Shown one piece after another: positions 32,339 through 40,681 of a stretch of DNA of 64,000 bases. Numbering within the stretch: the first letter of the stretch is position 1; each line of letters opens with the position of its first letter. Source of the DNA: Bacteroidota bacterium (GTDB taxonomy: Bacteria; Bacteroidota; Bacteroidia; Bacteroidales; JAAUTT01). Both the position numbers and the translations under genes were made by a program. The notes under the pieces were generated by a model. The model had not been told where the DNA came from. It worked only from the letters and a program-made list of their open reading frames with translations, and ran no database searches. The stretch is taken from contig JAEYWD010000119.1 in NCBI GenBank assembly GCA_023429135.1, forward strand, positions 1 to 64,000. Reading direction: 5' to 3'.

Positions 32339-35300
32339 ATGAAGCTGATTACATATTCGCCCCTACAAACTCTTAACAAAGCTTACCGTAAGGAAAAAAT
32401 CTCCCGCGAGCGTTTCAATCATTTCCGGGAACATCTTAAAACCCTTTTCCATAAGATCAACGAGGAGGAAAGCGAAGAACACCTGAAATATCCTCTGCGT
32501 GACTTTTTTAAGAGTACCTTTTATAGCCAGAATGAGATAAACACCAAAGGCAAAACCGACCTGGGCATCTTTCTCGATGGTACCGATAAGAGTAAACTGG
32601 GTGTAATCATCGAAGTGAAAAAGCCTTCGAACACTGCTGATATGATCACGCAAACCGACATCAACAAAAAGGCCATGCACGAGGCCATTTTGTATTACCT
32701 CCGGGAGCGGATCGAAGAGAACAACAACGATATAAAACACATCATCATCACCAACCTCTACGAATGGTTTGTTTTCGATGCCCACGATTTTGAACGCCTT
32801 TTCTATAAATCGAACCTCAACAAGGAGTATGTAAAGTGGAAAACCGGCCAGAAGACCAGCGCCAATACCCCGCTTTTCTATACGGAGATTGCCCGCCCTT
32901 TCCTGGCCGATTGCGAAAAGGAAATCTCTGCCACCTGGTTCGACCTGCGCGACTATCAAAAAGCGCTTACATCCGAAAAAAAGGACGATGAACGAAAGCT
33001 CACCGCCCTCTATAAAATTATCTCTGATGTTACACTTTTAAAAGAGCCTTTTGCCAACGACAGCAACTCGCTCGACCGGAAATTCTATAACGAACTGCTA
33101 CATATCATCGGTTTGGAAGAAGTAAAGGAGGGAAGCAAAAAGACCATCAAACGCAAAGCCAATCCCGACCATGGTTCTTTGCTCGAGAATACCATTTCTA
33201 CCCTCGAGTCCAGCGAAAAACTGCACCGCATTGAGAACCGCGAACGCTATGGAGAGAAGGCCCAGGAACAGCTTTTCAATGTTTCGCTCGAACTGGTGAT
33301 CACCTGGATCAACCGCATTTTATTCCTGAAACTACTCGAAGGCCAACTGGTAAAATACCACCAGGGCAACCTGGATTTTAAATTCTTAAGCCCGAAGTTT
33401 ATTGCCGACTTCGACGAGCTGAACGAACTCTTTTTCGAAGTGCTGGCCAAACGGGAAAATGAGCGCAAAGATTATATCAATGCCAAGTTCAGGAACATTC
33501 CCTACCTTAATAGTTCGCTTTTTGAGCTGAAGCAGGGAAGCCTCGAGGATAATACCATCCTGGTGAGCAACCTGAAGGACAGGTTTAAGCTGCCAGTATA
33601 TTCCAAAACTGTGTTGTCCGAAAATGGCAAAAAGCTTACCGGCGAACTCTCCACGCTTAAATACCTGCTCGATTTTATCGATGCTTACGATTTCTCGAGT
33701 GAGGGCGCTGAGGAAATCCAGGAAGAAAACAAATCCCTTATTAACGCCTCGGTGCTGGGATTGATCTTTGAAAAGATAAATGGCTACAAAGATGGTTCGT
33801 TCTTTACGCCCGGGTTTATAACCATGTATATGTGCCGCGAGACCATTCGGAGGGCAGTGCTGCAAAAGTTTGCCGAAGCCAAAGGCTGGAACTGCGAAAC
33901 TATAGAACAGTTAAAAGATAAAATCGATAACAGGGTAGAAGCCAACGAAATTGTAAACAGCCTAAAAATCTGCGATCCCGCTGTTGGCTCCGGCCACTTC
34001 CTGGTATCGGCGCTCAACGAAATCATTGCCCTGAAATCGGAACTCGATATTCTCTTATACCGGAGCAACGGAAATCGGGTAAGAAACTACAGAGTAGAAG
34101 TGGTAAACGATGAATTGGTAATTACCGACAAGGAAACCGAAGAAATCTTTGAATATCACCTGAATGAAAAAGGCAAACCCATCGACTACCTTCAGGATCT
34201 TCAGGAAACCCTTTTCCATGAGAAACAAACCATCATCGAAAACTGCCTCTTTGGAGTAGACATCAACCCCAACTCCGTAAACATCTGCCGCCTCCGCCTC
34301 TGGATCGAATTACTTAAAAATGCCTATTATATATTCCCCGTCGTACAGACGGGCTACAGCCCGTCTCAGTCTGGAGAATGGGCAGCTCCCATTCTCCAGA
34401 CGCTCCCCAATATCGACATAAACATCAAATGCGGCAACTCCCTTATCAGCCGCTTCCCCCTGGATGCCGACCTGAGCAAAGCCCTGAAATCCATAAAATA
34501 CAACATAAACACCTATCGAAAGTGCGTGGCCGATTATAAAAACGCCACCAATAAGGACGACAAGCGCAGCCTCGATATTTTAATCAACCAGATAAAAACC
34601 GATTTCAAGGACGAGATCCATAAGAACGATCCCAAATACATCCGCCTGAACAAAGTAAAGGGCGAGCTATGGGGATTGACCAACCAGGTACAGATTTTCG
34701 AACTAAGCAAAGCACAGAAAGAGGAACAAAACAAAAAACTCGAAAAACTGGCCACCGAGCAAAACAAGCTCGAGCAGGAAATCTCTGAAATCCAAAACAA
34801 CATCATTTACCGCAATGCTTTCGAGTGGCGCTTCGAATTCCCCGAAGTACTGGACGATAGCGGGAACTTTCTGGGCTTTGATGTGGTGATTGGGAACCCA
34901 CCGTATATAAGAATTCAAGATTTGATTGCCTCTCAAGAGGCATCTGTTAATTTTTATAATAGCTCATATAAAACTACTGGCGATGGGAATTATGATTTGT
35001 ATGTTCCTTTTGCGGAAAAGGCAGTTGAACTATTGATGAATAATGGAAGAATGTGTTTTATCATGCCTCATAAATTTATAAACGCAAACTATGGTAAGCA
35101 GCTAAGACGATATATCGGAGAAGGTAAACTGTTAGAAAAATTCGTCCACTTTGGAGCTTCACAGGTATTTGAAGATGCCTCCACTTATACAGGTTTGTTT
35201 TTTATTTCCAAAAAGGAAAATGTTCAAGTAGAATATTGTATCCTGGATGATCTTGAAACATTCCGTAATGGAGCAATTCCATTATTTATGAAATCACCAA

Positions 35301-36205
35301 GTAATTTACTAACGTCTGAACAGTGGATATTTCTTGATTCAGCTGAATCAAACTTATTAAATAAGGTTCAAAGTTGGTCTGATACTTTAGAAACCAAAAC
35401 TGATCGAATTTTCCAGGGACTAAAAACCAGTGCGGATAAAATATATATCCTTGAGTTGTTGAAAGATATTGGCGAATACTATGAAGTAATTTGTAAAGAG
35501 AACAACAAAACTTACCAATTAGAAAAGAAATACTTGTTCCCGTTAATAAAAGGAGGTAACAGTAGTGCCTTTAACATTAAGGAAACTGACTTATTATTGC
35601 TATTTCCCTATTTTAATGAAACACTTATCCAAGAAGATAAAATTAAAAATGAAGCTCCAAATACATGGGAATATTTACAGGAACATAGAAGATATTTAGA
35701 GTCTAGAGAAAATAATTCTTTTATCGGCCAAAATTGGTTTGCTTTTGGCAGAAACCAAGCTATATCCGTTATTAGAAAACCAAAAATATTCACTCCTGAT
35801 ATAGCACCTTACCCAAGATTCTCTTTTGATATAGAAGGTCAATTCACTTTTACTGGGGGTGTTGCCGGAGGATATGGAATAATTCCTAAAAGTGAGAGCG
35901 ATTATTTGTTTTTGCTTGCAATTTTAAATAGTAAAGTTGCATTTTGGTTTATTACAAAAACTTCTACACAAATGCGAGGAGGTTGGTATAGTTTTGAATC
36001 AAGATATATAAAAAATATACCTATCCCCATTCCTACGGAAAGTCAAAAGGGCCAAATAGATACAATTGTTGCTCAAATCATGAAGAGTAAAAAAGAACAA
36101 AACACCGAAACAGCTAAAGTCAATGAAACTCAAATAAATCAATTAGTTTATGAAATCTATGGATTGACTGAGGAAGAAGTAAAGATTATTGAATCTTCAA
36201 TCTAA
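32339..36205 (+). CDS. type IIG restriction-modification enzyme (Eco57I-like)
   Basis: A 1288-residue fused nuclease-methyltransferase. The N-terminal PD-(D/E)XK nuclease has TDLGIF and GVIIEVKKP (residues ~77-102). The adenine-methyltransferase core has motif I CDPAVGSGHFLVSA (~545) and motif IV NPPYIRI (~855). The last ~350 residues form a TaqI-like target-recognition domain. One protein both cuts and methylates, so no separate methylase is needed. The codon style changes after ~34,900 (GC-richer before, AT-rich after), consistent with recombination of the recognition half. A palindromic insertion interrupts the gene at 34348-34401 but keeps frame. Confidence 0.9.
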   Translation: MKLITYSPLQTLNKAYRKEKISRERFNHFREHLKTLFHKINEEESEEHLKYPLRDFFKSTFYSQNEINTKGKTDLGIFLDGTDKSKLGVIIEVKKPSNTADMITQTDINKKAMHEAILYYLRERIEENNNDIKHIIITNLYEWFVFDAHDFERLFYKSNLNKEYVKWKTGQKTSANTPLFYTEIARPFLADCEKEISATWFDLRDYQKALTSEKKDDERKLTALYKIISDVTLLKEPFANDSNSLDRKFYNELLHIIGLEEVKEGSKKTIKRKANPDHGSLLENTISTLESSEKLHRIENRERYGEKAQEQLFNVSLELVITWINRILFLKLLEGQLVKYHQGNLDFKFLSPKFIADFDELNELFFEVLAKRENERKDYINAKFRNIPYLNSSLFELKQGSLEDNTILVSNLKDRFKLPVYSKTVLSENGKKLTGELSTLKYLLDFIDAYDFSSEGAEEIQEENKSLINASVLGLIFEKINGYKDGSFFTPGFITMYMCRETIRRAVLQKFAEAKGWNCETIEQLKDKIDNRVEANEIVNSLKICDPAVGSGHFLVSALNEIIALKSELDILLYRSNGNRVRNYRVEVVNDELVITDKETEEIFEYHLNEKGKPIDYLQDLQETLFHEKQTIIENCLFGVDINPNSVNICRLRLWIELLKNAYYIFPVVQTGYSPSQSGEWAAPILQTLPNIDINIKCGNSLISRFPLDADLSKALKSIKYNINTYRKCVADYKNATNKDDKRSLDILINQIKTDFKDEIHKNDPKYIRLNKVKGELWGLTNQVQIFELSKAQKEEQNKKLEKLATEQNKLEQEISEIQNNIIYRNAFEWRFEFPEVLDDSGNFLGFDVVIGNPPYIRIQDLIASQEASVNFYNSSYKTTGDGNYDLYVPFAEKAVELLMNNGRMCFIMPHKFINANYGKQLRRYIGEGKLLEKFVHFGASQVFEDASTYTGLFFISKKENVQVEYCILDDLETFRNGAIPLFMKSPSNLLTSEQWIFLDSAESNLLNKVQSWSDTLETKTDRIFQGLKTSADKIYILELLKDIGEYYEVICKENNKTYQLEKKYLFPLIKGGNSSAFNIKETDLLLLFPYFNETLIQEDKIKNEAPNTWEYLQEHRRYLESRENNSFIGQNWFAFGRNQAISVIRKPKIFTPDIAPYPRFSFDIEGQFTFTGGVAGGYGIIPKSESDYLFLLAILNSKVAFWFITKTSTQMRGGWYSFESRYIKNIPIPIPTESQKGQIDTIVAQIMKSKKEQNTETAKVNETQINQLVYEIYGLTEEEVKIIESSI
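34348..34401. repeat. double palindrome inserted in the type IIG gene
   Basis: GACGGGC-TACA-GCCCGTC (34348-34365) is followed by a 14-bp perfect stem, GTCTGGAGAATGGG with CCCATTCTCCAGAC (34369-34401). The block is bracketed by CAGACG on both sides and encodes an additional ~18 residues. It looks like an in-frame insertion of REP-like palindromes. Confidence 0.7.
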
Positions 36206-36283
36206 TAAACTGGGAACAAATTCAAAACCGTCGCTATTGAAATACTATATAAATTCTCTATCTGTGCGATTAAATAATTTACC

Positions 36284-37747
36284 ATGGACAAATTCGAAAT
36301 AGATATAGACCAAGAACTTGATCGATTTGGCGAACATATAAAACCTGATTACAATAATCACATTATTTTATCTGGAATTTTCGGTATTGGAAAAACCTAT
36401 TTTATCAAAAAATTTTTCGAGGTAAATCCAGAACATGAGTTGATTTATTTAACCCCGGTCAATTATGTAGTTTCTCAGAATGAAGATATTTTTGAATATA
36501 TCAAGTATGACATTCTATTCGAGCTTTTTAGGAAAGATCTCGATTTCGAAAAATTGGAGTTCTCGAGGTTATTAACTTCACAGATGTTTATTTTGAATAA
36601 ACCTATGGAAATTATCAGAACGCTATTAAGTTCTGCCTCAAAGTTGGATAAAACTGTTGATATAATATTAAATCCTTTACTTAAATTATACAAAAATTAC
36701 GAAGAATACCATAGTAAGCTCCAGAAAGATGAAATAAGTGAAATAGAATCCTTTTTTAAGAAAATTGAAATAGATAACGGCCCTTACAAAATAGATCATA
36801 TTTCTAAAATAATCACCCATACAATTGAAGCAATTGCTAATACCGGGAAAAAAGTGATTCTTGTAGTAGATGATATGGACAGAATTGATCCTGAACATAT
36901 TTTTAGGTTATTTAATGTTTTTGCTTGTCATTTGGATTGTAATCCAGGATCAAAAAATAAATTCGGTTTAGATAAAATTATTTTTGTTTGTGATATTGAA
37001 AATATTAGAAATATATTTCATGCAAAATACGGCGCGAACGTTGATTTTACAGGGTATATCGATAAATTCTATAGCCAAGATGTTTTTCATTTCGACATAA
37101 GGAATTCAATAGAACAAAGCATTACCAAGATATTTTCAACTATCTCAATTACAAATCCTGGGTACGGCAAAATATTCAATCCAAAGGATAAAGATTTGGG
37201 ATTAACCAAAACCTTAACTGATATTTTAGGATATATGGTTTATGTCAAAGCAATCAATCTAAGAGCATTTGTGAAACTAATAAATAAGCCCCGAACTATG
37301 GATAGTTATGGAATTCTTTTTTATGATCGATTTGTTCCGACTAAAAGTTATTGTTTGGGTATTGCTTTGGTATTTGATTTCTTGAGATGGGTTTTTGGAA
37401 CAGACAAAAACTTAGAAACTGCTTTAATTAAATGTGAGGAATTAAACCTCAAGATGGTAGAATCTAGTACAAATATGTTTTGGAGTATTGGATTCATGTT
37501 AACAGTTCTAGATTATGAAAAACATAATTTTCAAGACGGCATATACAATTATGATAATAAAGATCTTAATATATCTATTGAATATGAGATTAAGCATTAT
37601 GGAGATTGGCATGATCAAATCTCAGGCATTTCCAAAAAAATCACCTCCTATCTTAACCATGAGGGTGAAATTAAAATCATCCCCTATTTTTCACTTTTGC
37701 GTCTTGCTTATGAAAAAATGAAAAGATATAAAAAGACATTTAATTAA
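36284..37747 (+). CDS. KAP-type P-loop NTPase
   Basis: A 487-residue NTPase. Walker A is GIFGIGKTY (residues 31-39) and Walker B is VILVVDDMDRID (191-202), the DDxDR form typical of KAP-family NTPases; the C-terminal half is helical. No transmembrane pair is seen, unlike membrane-bound KAP proteins. KAP NTPases occur in several phage-defence operons (e.g. QatA). It follows the type IIG gene by 78 bp in the same direction and converges on a GHKL ATPase-nuclease gene. I infer a defence role; the target is unknown. Confidence 0.8.
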   Translation: MDKFEIDIDQELDRFGEHIKPDYNNHIILSGIFGIGKTYFIKKFFEVNPEHELIYLTPVNYVVSQNEDIFEYIKYDILFELFRKDLDFEKLEFSRLLTSQMFILNKPMEIIRTLLSSASKLDKTVDIILNPLLKLYKNYEEYHSKLQKDEISEIESFFKKIEIDNGPYKIDHISKIITHTIEAIANTGKKVILVVDDMDRIDPEHIFRLFNVFACHLDCNPGSKNKFGLDKIIFVCDIENIRNIFHAKYGANVDFTGYIDKFYSQDVFHFDIRNSIEQSITKIFSTISITNPGYGKIFNPKDKDLGLTKTLTDILGYMVYVKAINLRAFVKLINKPRTMDSYGILFYDRFVPTKSYCLGIALVFDFLRWVFGTDKNLETALIKCEELNLKMVESSTNMFWSIGFMLTVLDYEKHNFQDGIYNYDNKDLNISIEYEIKHYGDWHDQISGISKKITSYLNHEGEIKIIPYFSLLRLAYEKMKRYKKTFN

Positions 37748-37905
37748 TTAACTCCATGAAAGAATATGAATTCTTCCTGATTTCTGTAGATCAAAAAGTA
37801 AATGGTACTATAGCCTTTCATAGAATCTAAGTTTTTAATGAATATTTTCCAGCAAATTGTCTGTATTTAGCAAAAAATATAAGTAAATGAAGATTCAATA
37901 ATGTT

Positions 37906-39915
37906 TTAATGCTGCAGGCCCAAATGCCTGAAAAAAGCTCTATGACGAATTTTCGCATTTTCGAGAAGCTGTTCGAACGAGGTTACCTCAATATATAATG
38001 AAATATCTTCAAAATAACGGTATAATGTACCGGAAGATGTTTTTCTATAGCCACCACCAAAGCCCATCAGATAACTCTCTAAATCTGGGGTAACATCACA
38101 AACAATATAACCAAATTTCGGTGTTTCCTTTTTTATTTTTAGAAATCGACCTTGGTAATCTTTAGCTTTACTTAAAGACAGATCCTCAAAATAATTAATT
38201 ACCTGTTTATCTATTTTTCGTTCTTCGGCATTAAATTCTCGTCCAGGTCTTTTAAACTCAAAAACTATCAATGATGAAAACGAATCTGCTGAGTAAGCCC
38301 ATGGAAATTCAAAAATTATTAAGTCCGTTTCCTTATTTGATTCAGAACTGATTGTCGGATTGGATTTAATTTTTTGATCAGAACTAACATATGAATGGTA
38401 TGTTAATTTTTCATCTAAAAGCCAAAGATTATGATCATTATAGGAGATTGAATCACTGTCCCCGCCCATTGGGAAAATAATATTATGTAAATCTTTTTCC
38501 AAATTATACTTCTTACTCTTTTGATCCCAGTTCAACAATTTCTCAAATAAATTTATGATAGCCTTCCTTCTTATTACATAATGGGCCAATTTACTTTGAG
38601 AAAAGTTATTTTCTTCAGCAAGTATTGCTTTTAATTCTGTATGAAACTCATCATAATTTGTAATTCTCTTTTTGTCAAGAAACCTATTTAATTTTTTTGT
38701 ATGTTGCTTTTCCAGGGTAAAATTTAATTTATGAAGAGCCTCATCAATTTTATCACTGCTAAGGTTAGGGGATAAATGCTTAAAGTTGTCAGACTTTCCT
38801 AATAAATGGCGATACTCAACTCCACCTTCAAACATGATATAATTTCTAACTTTTTCCAGCGTCTGATTACATACTGTCTCAATGACTTTTGAGTATTTTT
38901 TTTCGATTTCAACTTGCACTGAAGCTAATATTTCTTCTAACGACAAAACATAAAACACATCTTTTTCATTGGATGCTTTAGGAAATCTAAACGCATTTCG
39001 AGTGGAAATTACATTTTTGTCGAGGTATTCTCCTGTAACATATACGGATATATAATACTTCCCTTTAGTATCTTCAAAAGGGTTTTCAAGAGATGGAATG
39101 ATATCTTCAATATTCACTTTCTCAACTTCCCTATTATTTCCACAAAAGTGAATCCTGTTAGTGCCTCGTTCTCGATATTTTTTTAAAAAATCTAATTTGA
39201 AGAGCTGACGAGATTCTCCCAATGCAACAACTTTAGGCTTTCCATCTGTGCTAGTATAGTTCTTATATACATCATTTAGGTCTATTGTCCTATTATCTAA
39301 GTCATCAGTAATTAAACACCTTGGCATTGTTTCATTCAAAAAATAAATAAGGCAATGATCTACAATCTTCTCTGCAATAGATTCTTTTGATATTTTTGTT
39401 TTATCGATAAAATTAAGATGATATTCATCCATATCTACTATAGTCCCAGCATGCTTACTTTCAGTTATAATAGGACTTCCAATTATTTTAAGTTCCTCTT
39501 TGACATCAAATTGGAAATTTCTTTCCATAAAAACCCCATCATTTTTATATGTGCTTTTAACAAGCATTTTATTAAAAGCTGCTAAAACTGTAAATCTTCC
39601 TACTCCTTTTCCTCCCTTTTCGAGTTTATGTTCCGCATATTCTTCATCAAATGCTTCCAAATGCTTGTCCGTAAATCCTATACCATTATCGGAAACTTGA
39701 AAACCCCTTATTGAAGGTAGTTCAGCTTCAAATCCGTTACTATTCAGGCTCGTCTGAGATTTGTCTCTAATTATGTTGATTCTTATTAAACCATTTGGAT
39801 TATTTGATTCCTCAATAGCATGTATACCATTCACAATTACCTCAAAAAGGGGAAGTAAAAATTCTCTAGCCTGTAAATTTATTTCTCCTACTTTTCTTTT
39901 GACATTGACTTTCAT
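37906..39915 (-). CDS. GHKL (Hsp90-like) ATPase with C-terminal nuclease-like domain
   Basis: A 669-residue protein. The N-terminal GHKL ATPase has an N-box EVIVNGIHAIEE (25-36, Asn29), G1 DNGIGF (76-81) and G2 GGKGVGRF (101-108). The C-terminal ~180 residues have the PD-(D/E)XK pattern: DLIIFEF (531-537) and VFEFKRPG (551-558, E-x-K). ATP-dependent opening and closing would gate DNA cleavage, as in MORC/MutL-like machines. It sits in the defence island convergent with the KAP NTPase. Domain calls are by motif; the combination is the notable feature. Confidence 0.8.
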   Translation of the reverse strand: MKVNVKRKVGEINLQAREFLLPLFEVIVNGIHAIEESNNPNGLIRINIIRDKSQTSLNSNGFEAELPSIRGFQVSDNGIGFTDKHLEAFDEEYAEHKLEKGGKGVGRFTVLAAFNKMLVKSTYKNDGVFMERNFQFDVKEELKIIGSPIITESKHAGTIVDMDEYHLNFIDKTKISKESIAEKIVDHCLIYFLNETMPRCLITDDLDNRTIDLNDVYKNYTSTDGKPKVVALGESRQLFKLDFLKKYRERGTNRIHFCGNNREVEKVNIEDIIPSLENPFEDTKGKYYISVYVTGEYLDKNVISTRNAFRFPKASNEKDVFYVLSLEEILASVQVEIEKKYSKVIETVCNQTLEKVRNYIMFEGGVEYRHLLGKSDNFKHLSPNLSSDKIDEALHKLNFTLEKQHTKKLNRFLDKKRITNYDEFHTELKAILAEENNFSQSKLAHYVIRRKAIINLFEKLLNWDQKSKKYNLEKDLHNIIFPMGGDSDSISYNDHNLWLLDEKLTYHSYVSSDQKIKSNPTISSESNKETDLIIFEFPWAYSADSFSSLIVFEFKRPGREFNAEERKIDKQVINYFEDLSLSKAKDYQGRFLKIKKETPKFGYIVCDVTPDLESYLMGFGGGYRKTSSGTLYRYFEDISLYIEVTSFEQLLENAKIRHRAFFRHLGLQH

Positions 39916-40031
39916 AAAGGTAATATTAGAGGAATGATTAATTATTTATCAAAATTCAGTTGGTTTAAAGTAAATCAAAATGATCATATAACAAAAAAGA
40001 TAGCAATGGAAAATTAAATGAATTTCCAATG

Positions 40032-40637
40032 TCAGCCTTTAAATGGAAAGAAATCTTCAAACCTATCCACAAAAAATGCCTTTTCGTAATTCTTGGTCAC
40101 CTCTTCAAAAGTCTTCTTCGGTTCACCAAAAGCCTTAATCAATTTCTGCTCCACCACATCCAAAGGTACTTCCAGGTAATTAAACCCATCTAACGGATGC
40201 GAATTATCGGCCAGGTATATTACCCTGTCACCTCCCAAAGCAAAGAGAACCTGATAATAATATTTTCGCCACTCGAGACGGTCTTCGTCAGTCATCTCAA
40301 ACCATTCCCGATACCTGCACGATGGGCTAAAGGACATAAGGGTATAAGCATCCATCCACAAATGCAGCTCAAACGGCCCATCAAAGGTCAGGAATTTGTC
40401 CCAAGCAAAATTGAAATATTCATCTTCCGGAAAAAATGTCCATTCATTCTTTTCGTGAATTAGCGCAATTGTATGGGGGTTATTGCTATTTTCCCATAAT
40501 GCCGTTTCTTTCAAAAAAGCTGCATTTTCAAATTTAATCCTATCGAGTTTTTCTTTAATTTCATTGGCAAGTACTTCGTATGTCTTATCCTTAAATTCAA
40601 TTTTGTGGTTACCAATAGGGCAAAGCGATGTTCCCAT
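40032..40637 (-). CDS. hypothetical protein
   Basis: A 201-residue acidic, aromatic-rich cytoplasmic protein of unknown family. Distinct stretches are FFPEDEYFNFAWDKFLTFDG, CRYREWFEMTDEDRLEWRKY and FALGGDRVIYLADNSHPLDG. The acidic, compact composition recalls immunity-type proteins, but this is only an impression. It lies 117 bp upstream of and co-directional with neither defence gene specifically; it separates the GHKL gene from the antiporter. No close motif allows a function. Confidence 0.65.
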   Translation of the reverse strand: MGTSLCPIGNHKIEFKDKTYEVLANEIKEKLDRIKFENAAFLKETALWENSNNPHTIALIHEKNEWTFFPEDEYFNFAWDKFLTFDGPFELHLWMDAYTLMSFSPSCRYREWFEMTDEDRLEWRKYYYQVLFALGGDRVIYLADNSHPLDGFNYLEVPLDVVEQKLIKAFGEPKKTFEEVTKNYEKAFFVDRFEDFFPFKG

Positions 40638-40681
40638 GTAAGGACTTTTGATTTAACAAACAAATTTTGAACATATAAAAA

